Shown here in pieces: positions 16,363 to 24,309 of a stretch of 41,614 nucleotides of DNA. The DNA is from Ruminococcus sp. (GTDB lineage Bacteria > Bacillota > Clostridia > Oscillospirales > Ruminococcaceae). The DNA is taken from the NCBI GenBank assembly GCA_015066865.1, contig SVNQ01000013.1, positions 1 to 41,614 on the forward strand. Reading direction: 5' to 3'. Both the position numbers and the translations under genes were made by a program. The notes below the pieces were generated by a model. The model ran no database searches. It saw only the letters and a program-made list of their open reading frames with translations, and had not been told where the DNA came from. Positions within the stretch are counted from its first letter, which is position 1. Each line of letters starts with the position of its first letter.

Positions 16363-17811
16363 TTATTTAGTTGCTTCTTCTGCTGTCTCAATACCATAGT
16401 CAGTGAGTACTTTTTCTTCATACATTGCCAGGAGCTCTTCCTCTGTCAGTTTCGGGTTTCTATAGAGTAAGCCGATAATTTCGTAGATAAGGTCGGTGTC
16501 ATATTCAGAAGCTTGCTCGTTGTTGAAATCAATATTCATTGCTACATCATACAGAACGGAATATTCATCCTGACCGCCCAGCAGGGGATTGCCATGATTG
16601 CCGGATGCCATGATGTCCTCGATCACAGTGCGGTTGTTTACCATATAGCCGGAATAATCTGCAAATTTACGCATGCTTTCTGTATTCACAGTGAAGTAGC
16701 GCAGGAATTTTTCAGCTTCGGACTGGCTGTTGCAGGTGGGTGCTACACAGTATGCATAGCCGCCCCAATGGTATTCCTGCGGACCTGCAACGATTGCCCA
16801 GTTGCCCTTGGTACCGCCGTTCTGTTCGAGCATTGCCCCCTCCCCAAGACACCATGTAGAGTAGAAATAGCCCATGGTTTCGTTTAAAAGACCTGCATTG
16901 GTCCATTCGGGTGTCCACTGCAGAATTTCAGGATCGACATATTCCTTGTCAGCACATTCCGTTGCAAGCTTTGTGAATGCTGCAGCCTTTTCCATGTTCA
17001 GCTTACCATCTATGAGTGTGGGCATGTTACTGTCAATTGCGAAGCAGTGTGCCATACCGCCAAGCGTCGCAGTCATTGTCACGCTGCCCTTTGATGCCTT
17101 GTGTAATTTGTCCGCTGTCTGCAGGAAACCGTCCCAGTCACAAATCTCTGCCTGCATTGCTTCAGGTGAGGTGATTCCAAGATATTCCTTTGCAAGGCGC
17201 GTATTATAGCAGTAGCCGCCCGGACAAATGTAAGGAACAGCTGCGTACAGTTCGCCCTTTTTATTCTGACCGATCTCCAGCGAATAGGGGAATGCATTGG
17301 TATAATCGCTCTCGGACAGACCCACCGAAGACAGAGGAAGCGCACACCCCGGATCATTGATATACGAAGTTGCCCAACTGCTTTCTGTTATATACAGATC
17401 AATCTGTTCGCCCGATTGCAGGAGTGTTTTATACATGTTATTTGCACCGCCGCCGTTTTCACCGACAAGTACTAATTTTACATCTGCGTCTGGATAATCC
17501 TCCTGATAGCAGTCAAGCATCATCTCCAGATCATATTCATTCCATCCCAGAATGGTCAGTGTGGAATCTTCATCCACAGGGGGATCCACGGGTACCTGCG
17601 GCTCATCCTCGCCGTTGAGGAATCCCTTGAGGTCAAGCTTGCCGCCCGCACCCACATAGGCTGCATACTGCAAAATGGAAGCAGCGTCTGTTGCGTTGAT
17701 TGCACCGTCACCGTTGATGTCGCCAAACATCTCCGCACTTGCGGAAATTGTAAGCTGCGCACCAAGCGTAGTCACAGCCAGAAGAAATGCGATTGTCTTT
17801 TTGAGTTTCAT
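16363..17811 (-). CDS. Extracellular sugar-binding protein with N-terminal half dockerin
   Basis: 482 residues. A Sec signal peptide ends at about residue 27 (TISASAE) and lacks a lipobox Cys, so the protein is not a classical lipoprotein. A single EF-hand dockerin repeat follows at once (FGDINGDGAINATDAASILQ, then YAAYVGAGGK), then a Pro/Glu-rich linker. The body from about 80 is a family 1-type extracellular solute-binding domain of ABC sugar importers (LTILGWNEYDLEM, ATLGGMAHC, YFYSTWCLGEGAM). No permease or ATPase gene is nearby. The true start is the Met preceded by TTGGAGG, 16 codons inside the longest open frame. It is divergent from the GH95 gene, with a shared regulatory gap. Confidence 0.85.
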   Translation of the reverse strand: MKLKKTIAFLLAVTTLGAQLTISASAEMFGDINGDGAINATDAASILQYAAYVGAGGKLDLKGFLNGEDEPQVPVDPPVDEDSTLTILGWNEYDLEMMLDCYQEDYPDADVKLVLVGENGGGANNMYKTLLQSGEQIDLYITESSWATSYINDPGCALPLSSVGLSESDYTNAFPYSLEIGQNKKGELYAAVPYICPGGYCYNTRLAKEYLGITSPEAMQAEICDWDGFLQTADKLHKASKGSVTMTATLGGMAHCFAIDSNMPTLIDGKLNMEKAAAFTKLATECADKEYVDPEILQWTPEWTNAGLLNETMGYFYSTWCLGEGAMLEQNGGTKGNWAIVAGPQEYHWGGYAYCVAPTCNSQSEAEKFLRYFTVNTESMRKFADYSGYMVNNRTVIEDIMASGNHGNPLLGGQDEYSVLYDVAMNIDFNNEQASEYDTDLIYEIIGLLYRNPKLTEEELLAMYEEKVLTDYGIETAEEATK

Positions 17812-17845
17812 GATAAATCCTCCAATTTTATGTTTTGATGATGTT

Positions 17846-17874
17846 ATTATAGCACACATTTTTTAAAATGTCAA
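17846..17874 (-). promoter_or_regulatory. Consensus sigma-A promoter for the sugar-binding protein
   Basis: Minus-strand TTGACA (17874-17869), 17 bp, TATAAT (17851-17846), 35 bp before the start codon. Confidence 0.87.
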
Positions 17875-17933
17875 TAGCATTTACTATTTTTTATAAATTT
17901 TTTTCAGAAACAAGAAAAAGTCAATGTAACAGA

Positions 17934-17950
17934 ACCGGAAATAAACGGTT
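17934..17950. promoter_or_regulatory. Candidate operator between divergent promoters
   Basis: AACCG (17934-17938) and CGGTT (17946-17950) with a 7-base centre, lying 22 bp upstream of the GH95 -35 box and 60 bp upstream of the divergent -35 box. Short, so it may be chance. Confidence 0.35.
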
Positions 17951-17972
17951 ACTAAAATATATATAAACATCA

Positions 17973-18001
17973 TTGACAAATAAAATTCACAGTGTTATAA
18001 T
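17973..18001 (+). promoter_or_regulatory. Consensus sigma-A promoter for the GH95 gene
   Basis: TTGACA (17973-17978), 17 bp, TATAAT (17996-18001), 88 bp before the start codon at 18090. Confidence 0.87.
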
Positions 18002-18089
18002 AAAAGTATCATATTTCAATGATGAGAAATACTCGTTTGTTGATTTCGGAAGAAAATGCAGACAATTACAGAGCTTGGAGGAGTTGAAA

Positions 18090-21000
18090 ATGCGAAAACT
18101 TAAAAGAATCACTGCGCTGCTCTGTGCAGCGGTGCTGTGCAGCGGAATATGTCAGTTTCCGGCGCAGATGCAGGGAACTGCACCGATTGCCGCCCATGCT
18201 GCACAGGTTCATGATCCCGATCTTGTAATGTGGTACACATCCCAGGCGGGAACACACAGTAAGGATAATGCGTGGGATAACGCCGAATCATTCTATCGTG
18301 CGCTCCCGCTCGGCAACGGCAGAATCGGTGCGATGGTCTACGGCAACTGTCCGACGGAGTGGATCGACCTGAACGAATGCACCGTCTGGAGTGCAGGCCC
18401 CGGTTCAAACGACCGTGAGGGTGCGGCGGGGTATCTCAAAGAGGTGCAGAGTCTGCTTTCTGCGGGAAAGTATCAGGAGGCAAATGACATCATCGGTTCA
18501 AAGATGATTGGCGGCGGTCAGGCAAAGTACCAGAAGGTCGGCATGCTCAAGCTTTCGATGGGACATGAAAATGTTTCGAATTATACCCGTCAGCTCGACA
18601 TGAATACGGCAGTGGCAAGTACCACCTATACGCACGGCGGCAAGCGTTATGTGCGTGAGAGCTTTGTCAGCTACCCCGATCAGGTCATGGTAACTCGCAT
18701 CACCTGTGATCAGTCAGGTTCGGTGTCGGTTGGCGTGGGCTATGACGGACTGCTCAACGGCTCTGTTGCGGTTGACGGCGATACGGTTATTGCGACAGGT
18801 CACGGTGATGATGACTGCTGGACAAGGGGTGCGGTATACTACGCTGCACGCACAAAGGTGATTCCGCAGGGCGGAAATATGACAGCAGGAAACGGTACAC
18901 TGCAGGTAAACGGTGCGGATTCTGTAATGCTGCTTACCTCCATTCGCACGAATTTTATTGATGCACAGACCTGCAACGGTGACGAAAAGGGCGATGCTGC
19001 TAAGGATATGCAGCGTGTTGCGGGCATGACCTATGATGAATTGTACGAGCGTCATGCAGCGGATTTCAGTTCCCTGATTCATCGTGTGGATCTTGACCTC
19101 GGCGGTGACAGCGCCGTGAGCAACAGCAAAACGGTGGAAGCGAGAATTGAAGAATTTGGCAAGTCAAACGATCCGAAAATGGTGGAGCTGCTCTACCAGT
19201 ACGGACGCTATCTGATGATCAGTGCATCCCGTGATGCACAGGCAATGAATCTGCAGGGTATTTGGAATAAGTATTCCGCACCTGCATGGGGCAGTAAGGC
19301 AACGACGAACATCAACTATGAAATGAACTACTGGCCTGCACTGACCACAAATCTTTCCGAATGCTTCGTGCCGTTTGTGGAAAAGGCAAAGGCGCTGACC
19401 ATCAGCGGAAGCAAGACCGCAAAGACGCAGTACGGCATTGACAAGGGCTGGGTGCTGCACCACAATACGGATCTGTGGAACCGCAGCGGCCCGATCGACG
19501 GCACATGGGGACTCTGGCCGACAGGCGGCGCATGGATCTCCAACATGCTCTATGATGCATACCTGTTCAATCAGGATGAGGCATATCTGGAGGAAATTTA
19601 TCCTGTCATCAAGGGCAGTGCGGAATTTCTCAATGAACTGATGATCCAGCAGGAGATCAGCGGTCAGAATTATATGGTGATCAGCCCCAGTGCATCTCCG
19701 GAGCTTGGACTTCCCGGATATGCATGGGATGCAAATGTCCATTGCTCCTACAGTACTACGATGGACAATGCCATTACCCGTGAGCTGTTCCAGGGTGTCA
19801 CACAGGCATCGGCACAGCTTGGCGTGGATACACAGCTGCGCAGTCAGCTCGAACAGAAGCTTTCCCTCATCAAGCCCCCCACAGTGGGCAAGCACGGACA
19901 GCTGATGGAATGGGCGTACGATTGGGATAACCCGAAAGAAACTCACCGCCACATTTCTCATATCTACGGTCTGTTCCCCGGAAATGAATACAGCGTATCC
20001 ACAAATCCGGAAATCGCACAGGCTGCAAAGACTTCTCTGGAACACCGCGGCGATATGGGTACGGGCTGGTCGGAAGCGTGGAAACTCAACTGCTGGGCAA
20101 GACTGGAGGATGGCGAGCATGCCTACAATCTTGTCAAGCTCCTGATCACACCCGTCAACGGCACGGAAAGCGGCAGACTGTACGCAAACCTCTGGGATGC
20201 GCATCCGCCCTTCCAGATCGACGGCAACTTCGGCTTTACATCGGGCGTCACGGAAATGCTGCTGCAGAGCCAGAACAATGAAATTTCGCTCATTCCTGCA
20301 CTTCCCTCCGCATGGAAAACAGGTCATGTCAACGGATTGTGCGCAAGAGGAAACTTTGAGATCAAGGAAATGAGCTGGGAAAACGGCAGACTCACGGGCG
20401 TTACCGTACTTTCAAAGTCCGGCAATGTCTGCAACCTCCGTTACGGAAATGCAAGAGTCAGCTTTGAAACCGAGAAGGATACCGAATACCGTCTTGACGG
20501 CATGCTCCGACTGATCGACAAAACGCAGGTTCTGGGCAATGCTGCGAAGAACAAGAGCGCAGATGCCGCAACAGGTACCGCAGCAGCGGCATTTGACGGC
20601 AATAAGGCAAGCGCATGGGAAACTGCAAAGGGTACAAAGGACAACTGGATCAGCGTGGATCTTGGCAAGGAAACCGCAGTTCAAAAGTGGACAGTCGTTT
20701 TCGGCGGCGGCAATCTCAATGCCCGTGATTTCAGACTGCAGACCAGTAATGACGGAACCACATGGACGGATGCGGATGTGCTGTATGGCAACACCAAAAC
20801 GACCGTCACAAGACCGCTTGCGGCAAGTGCGAGATATTTCCGTCTGGAGATCATGACGGGTACACGAAACAATGACGGCGGCGCAAAGGTATGCGAGCTG
20901 GAGCTTTGGACGGCATCATCTGCTCCGACAGGAATTGATCCCTATGATCCCCCGATCGAAGCAGAGGACAGCCATTTCCTCTTTGGCACGATCCAGATTG

Positions 21001-21503
21001 AATCTTCTGCCGAAACAGGACGCAGCGATCTGGGTTTCATTCAGGACGGCTGTGTGTTTGCCCTGCGTGACGTGGATTTCTCCCGCGGTGCATCTTCCTT
21101 TACTGTAAGTGCCTCCAGCGCAGGCTCCGGCGGTCAGCTGGAGATCCACAGCGGCAGTGAGGATGGCCCCATCGTCGGTACCTGCACCATTGATGTGACG
21201 GGTGACTGGCAGGATTATCAGAATTTCACCTGTAAGACGGATGTTCCGGTGGGCGTGCAGGATCTGTACTTCGTCTGCAAGGGCGATGACGGCTACCTTT
21301 TCAACATTGATAAGTTCAGCTTTACTCCGGCACTCGGTGATGTCAATGAGGACGGAAAGTTTAACATCCCCGACGTGATCATGCTGCAAAAATGGCTGCT
21401 CGGTTCCGAGGAGATCGGCAACTGGAAGGCAGGAGATTTCTGTGATGACGGAAAGCTTGATGCATTCGACCTTGCACTCATGAAGCGTGAACTGTTTCCG
21501 TGA
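18090..21503 (+). CDS. Secreted GH95 alpha-fucosidase/galactosidase with CBM modules and dockerin
   Basis: 1137 residues. Signal peptide to about residue 38. Residues about 45-800 form a GH95 enzyme, an inverting exo-hydrolase of alpha-1,2-L-fucose or alpha-L-galactose caps, for instance on xyloglucan or host glycans. Family active-site features are present: the Asn pair in TTNINYEMNYW (Asn407, Asn409), Glu538 in SPSASPELG as likely acid, and Asp711 in QIDGNFGFTSG near the base position. An F5/8-type-C (CBM32-like) domain follows (about 813-945), then a CBM6/35-like domain opening with IEAEDSHF (about 955-1080), then a type-I-like dockerin (1083-1137, GDVNEDGKFNIPDV and GDFCDDGKLDAFDL). Start set by GGAGG nine bases upstream. 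Single gene between its own promoter and terminator. Confidence 0.92.
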   Translation: MRKLKRITALLCAAVLCSGICQFPAQMQGTAPIAAHAAQVHDPDLVMWYTSQAGTHSKDNAWDNAESFYRALPLGNGRIGAMVYGNCPTEWIDLNECTVWSAGPGSNDREGAAGYLKEVQSLLSAGKYQEANDIIGSKMIGGGQAKYQKVGMLKLSMGHENVSNYTRQLDMNTAVASTTYTHGGKRYVRESFVSYPDQVMVTRITCDQSGSVSVGVGYDGLLNGSVAVDGDTVIATGHGDDDCWTRGAVYYAARTKVIPQGGNMTAGNGTLQVNGADSVMLLTSIRTNFIDAQTCNGDEKGDAAKDMQRVAGMTYDELYERHAADFSSLIHRVDLDLGGDSAVSNSKTVEARIEEFGKSNDPKMVELLYQYGRYLMISASRDAQAMNLQGIWNKYSAPAWGSKATTNINYEMNYWPALTTNLSECFVPFVEKAKALTISGSKTAKTQYGIDKGWVLHHNTDLWNRSGPIDGTWGLWPTGGAWISNMLYDAYLFNQDEAYLEEIYPVIKGSAEFLNELMIQQEISGQNYMVISPSASPELGLPGYAWDANVHCSYSTTMDNAITRELFQGVTQASAQLGVDTQLRSQLEQKLSLIKPPTVGKHGQLMEWAYDWDNPKETHRHISHIYGLFPGNEYSVSTNPEIAQAAKTSLEHRGDMGTGWSEAWKLNCWARLEDGEHAYNLVKLLITPVNGTESGRLYANLWDAHPPFQIDGNFGFTSGVTEMLLQSQNNEISLIPALPSAWKTGHVNGLCARGNFEIKEMSWENGRLTGVTVLSKSGNVCNLRYGNARVSFETEKDTEYRLDGMLRLIDKTQVLGNAAKNKSADAATGTAAAAFDGNKASAWETAKGTKDNWISVDLGKETAVQKWTVVFGGGNLNARDFRLQTSNDGTTWTDADVLYGNTKTTVTRPLAASARYFRLEIMTGTRNNDGGAKVCELELWTASSAPTGIDPYDPPIEAEDSHFLFGTIQIESSAETGRSDLGFIQDGCVFALRDVDFSRGASSFTVSASSAGSGGQLEIHSGSEDGPIVGTCTIDVTGDWQDYQNFTCKTDVPVGVQDLYFVCKGDDGYLFNIDKFSFTPALGDVNEDGKFNIPDVIMLQKWLLGSEEIGNWKAGDFCDDGKLDAFDLALMKRELFP

Positions 21504-21531
21504 TGGGCAATTATGATCAATTACAAATGAA

Positions 21532-21585
21532 TGATCACTTGTATTCCCCCTCCCTTTGGGAGGGGGAATTTTTGCGCAGTGATCA
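21532..21585 (+). terminator. Terminator hairpin inside a larger inverted repeat
   Basis: Inner stem TTCCCCCTCCC (21544-21554) and GGGAGGGGGAA (21558-21568) followed by TTTTT, an intrinsic terminator for the GH95 gene. It sits within outer arms TGATCACT (21532-21539) and AGTGATCA (21578-21585), giving a small nested, repeat-like cassette. Confidence 0.8.
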
Positions 21586-21613
21586 ATTGGCGTAAGCCCA
21601 CCGGATTTGAAAC

Positions 21614-21643
21614 TTGACAAAATGAGGCAGATTATGGTATAAT
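21614..21643 (+). promoter_or_regulatory. Promoter of the cohesin-like surface operon
   Basis: TTGACA (21614-21619), 18 bp, TATAAT (21638-21643). The first start codon is 180 bp away, leaving an unusually long leader. Confidence 0.82.
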
Positions 21644-21649
21644 AAAAGG

Positions 21650-21822
21650 CGTTGCCGCTGTGTAGTACGATGATGCGGAAGACGCCATGTCTTATCTTTG
21701 TACGGCATAGAGCAATGAACATTGAGAGCCTGTAAAAAGCATGCGCAGTATGGGCATATTTTTTATGCGCTGCTATTTTAGCGCTTTACAACAATTCCTG
21801 ATTAAAGGAGCATGGTAAATTA
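21650..21822 (+). other. Long untranslated leader with a hairpin
   Basis: About 170 bases between the promoter and the lipoprotein gene. A stem AGCATGCGCA (21738-21747) / TGCGCTGCT (21766-21774) with one bulge holds a T6 stretch in its loop. No known riboswitch class is recognised. Confidence 0.35.
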
Positions 21823-22647
21823 ATGATGAAGTTTGGTAAGATCGGTGCGATCATTCTATTTTGTTTTTCACTTGTTCTGATGACGGGCTGCAATCAGCAG
21901 GAAAGCAGCAGTCAGGAAGAAACAGGGACAACAGAGAGCTCAGAATCCGCTGCAAGTACAGTGGAGAGCGAAACGAATCCCAAAGAAGAATCAGAAAGTG
22001 AAACTGAGGACAGAAATATCGTAAATTCCATTGAAGTGAATATCAGCAACGCATCCGGTGAAATTTCTCACGAAAAATATGCTGCTTTGTCCGATATTAA
22101 TCTGCAAAGACCTGATCTTTTGAAATCGGATGAAATTTTTGTCGGTTGGGAAGAACAGGACGTCATTGAAGGTATTGGCGATAAGTCGATCAATGTGGAA
22201 GAATCCATTACAATGACTGCGGAAAGTCTCGATATTTCAGAAAAAAACAATGTTATCTATAACAATGCCGTTTATGTTGGAAGCGACATTCCCACAGAAA
22301 TTTCTGTGCCGCTGCTTGTTGGCGGAAAAACCGAATTCTGCGTGATGGATCTTGAAGTAGCATTTGACACCGCCTTTCTTGAATTTGTGGAATTTACAAA
22401 TGTGGATGCGGATGTAACCTGTAATTATGACAAAGCAGGGAACAGGATCTATATCAGTTTTGTAAGCACAGAAAATGTTGAAGGTGAACTGTATTTGTGC
22501 GATGTGAAATTCCGCACGGTCGGTGCGCAGAAGGCGGAGACAGCTCTGCAGTATGATGTCAAGGATATTGCTGCATGGGATGCGGAGAAATCCGATTTTT
22601 ATGCAGTGAAATATCAGACTGTAAAAGGCAAAATTGTTATGTACTAG
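21823..22647 (+). CDS. Lipoprotein with C-terminal cohesin-like module
   Basis: 274 residues. The signal peptide ends in a lipobox, LVLMTGC (Cys near residue 23), so the mature protein is lipid-anchored at the outer membrane face. A Ser/Glu-rich spacer follows (about 24-65). Residues about 140-270 have a cohesin-like beta-sandwich pattern: an extended start, ISVPLLVGG, then VMDLEVAFDTAFLEFVEFTN, then IYISFVSTEN and LYLCDVKFRTV. The order and spacing match cohesins, which bind dockerins, but key dockerin-contact residues cannot be judged by eye. A carbohydrate-binding or related beta-sandwich is the alternative. AAAGGAG lies 12 bases before the start. It is the first gene of the surface operon. 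Confidence 0.65.
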   Translation: MMKFGKIGAIILFCFSLVLMTGCNQQESSSQEETGTTESSESAASTVESETNPKEESESETEDRNIVNSIEVNISNASGEISHEKYAALSDINLQRPDLLKSDEIFVGWEEQDVIEGIGDKSINVEESITMTAESLDISEKNNVIYNNAVYVGSDIPTEISVPLLVGGKTEFCVMDLEVAFDTAFLEFVEFTNVDADVTCNYDKAGNRIYISFVSTENVEGELYLCDVKFRTVGAQKAETALQYDVKDIAAWDAEKSDFYAVKYQTVKGKIVMY

Positions 22648-22704
22648 CCGTATTCAAGGTTATGCGGCTTGACATAAAAGCAAATTTTATTTTAAGGAGG
22701 GTTT

Positions 22705-24306
22705 ATGATGAAAGTAAAACGAACAACAAAAAAGTTTAAATGTGTAATCGCGTTTGTTGTGGCTTTGACTGTGATCGCGTCGCTTTCGGTTCCTACCGGT
22801 TTTGCGGCGAAAAAGAAAGAAGTAGTCAACCATGTTGATGATTACACCTCCCTTTTTCCAGGATTGACAGACACAAAACTAAAGCTCAGCGATCCTGTTT
22901 TTTCGGATAAGGATTGGTATGAATACATTGAATATGTATTTTATACTGAGGTGCAGGATGGCGATGTAACCTACCGTATCTATCAGCCGGAGGATTATGC
23001 AAAAGCATCCATTATGGCGATTGGCGACTACAACCCGAAGGAGATTTTGGGAAATACCAATAATCTTTCCATTAACCTTGGAGAACTGCAGGGTATCTTT
23101 GATATGGCGGCACAGGGCGGCAGCATTTCAAAGGACTTTGTAGGATTGGATCTGGCAGAGGGTATTGCAGGAAACATGAGTGACATCGGCGAGGTTATGG
23201 ACAACAGCAAGTACTATTCCAATGCCAGCTTTCTGGGAATCCCGAATGATAAGAAGTACACCGGCGTAAGCAATGACGGTTTCTTCAATGCGGATTCTCT
23301 GACGATCGAGATCATTGAGTCCGAAACTGTTACAGCATGCAAGACAATTGCAATGAATTCTGCATATTCCATTTCCGAAAGTGTACAGACAGGCAAGGAA
23401 AGCTCCGTATTCAGTGAAGTGAGCGATCTTAGAAGCAATACACATGAAGAATCGGTTTATGATGAAAGTTCACTTACTTCCGGTCTGGCGATTTCCAATG
23501 CCACATCAAATTCAACTGAAATTTCCAATTCCGTTTCCAATACGGTCGGTTGGGAAATCATTGATACATTGACTGCTACAGCGGGTGTTTCCAATACCAC
23601 TGAAATTGGCAGTACGATTGGATTTGAAGAAAGTGTAGGTGTGGACTCTACTTATGTAAGTTCCTCACAGGAGGCATCTGTATCCAATTCTACAGAAGTG
23701 TATGCAGAGGTATCCAACGCTATTTCAGTAGGTGCGTCCGGTTCTGTCACATCTGAAACCGGTGCATCAGTTGCACAGACACAGGAAAATTCCATTTCTC
23801 AGAATCTTGAAAACACCAACACACTGGGTGCGTCAAGTGCGGATTCTTCAACGATCGAGCATTCTTTGACAAGCGGAAAGGATGAGGGTGTTTCCTATTC
23901 CCATGCTAAGGATATTTCTGTTGACCTTGGCTATGGTGTGGATTACCAGTATGGCAATGAACATTCTCTTTCTGTGGGCGTTTCCAGAACATTCAACGCC
24001 AGAGAAGACGAGGATGTGAAGAATGTTGGCTGGAAGCTCTGCGAGTACATCGTTAAGATTCCTTACTACATTGAGGCTGTAAAGACAGATGCTGCCGGTG
24101 AAGAAACCGTACTTTACGGTCAGTATGTCAACTATAATCTGCTCAATGGTGTTTCCAGAGTATTTGCAAACGGATATATCGAACACTGGTATACCGGCGA
24201 ACTGGTTACTTATGCAGATTTCTTCGAGGGCTTTATTACTGCAACAGAACTCGTGGATATGGCAAAGGAACAGGCTTCCTCAGCAGTTGAGAAAGGGGGA
24301 GAATAA
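22705..24306 (+). CDS. Secreted Ser/Thr-rich protein with alternating polar beta pattern
   Basis: 533 residues, no recognised family. Signal peptide ends near residue 34 (PTGFAAK). An N-terminal domain (about 35-210) is of mixed composition. Residues about 215-430 are extremely rich in Ser, Thr, Asn and Glu, with alternating residues resembling long amphipathic strands (ISNATSNSTEISNSVSNTV, later SNTTEIGSTIGFEESVGV). Such sequence is seen in aerolysin/ETX-MTX2 type pore-forming proteins and in some adhesins. A C-terminal aromatic region follows (CEYIVKIPYYIEAV, YIEHWYTGELVTY). The pore-former idea is weak inference. AAGGAGG precedes the start. It lies 57 bases after the lipoprotein gene and 3 bases before the LRR gene, so it is cotranscribed. 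Confidence 0.75.
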   Translation: MMKVKRTTKKFKCVIAFVVALTVIASLSVPTGFAAKKKEVVNHVDDYTSLFPGLTDTKLKLSDPVFSDKDWYEYIEYVFYTEVQDGDVTYRIYQPEDYAKASIMAIGDYNPKEILGNTNNLSINLGELQGIFDMAAQGGSISKDFVGLDLAEGIAGNMSDIGEVMDNSKYYSNASFLGIPNDKKYTGVSNDGFFNADSLTIEIIESETVTACKTIAMNSAYSISESVQTGKESSVFSEVSDLRSNTHEESVYDESSLTSGLAISNATSNSTEISNSVSNTVGWEIIDTLTATAGVSNTTEIGSTIGFEESVGVDSTYVSSSQEASVSNSTEVYAEVSNAISVGASGSVTSETGASVAQTQENSISQNLENTNTLGASSADSSTIEHSLTSGKDEGVSYSHAKDISVDLGYGVDYQYGNEHSLSVGVSRTFNAREDEDVKNVGWKLCEYIVKIPYYIEAVKTDAAGEETVLYGQYVNYNLLNGVSRVFANGYIEHWYTGELVTYADFFEGFITATELVDMAKEQASSAVEKGGE

Positions 24307-24309
24307 GGG

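Noticed and set aside
19164..20327. 387-codon minus-strand open frame opposite the GH95 enzyme
   Set aside because: It overlaps the catalytic GH95 domain completely and has no recognisable domain or ribosome binding site.
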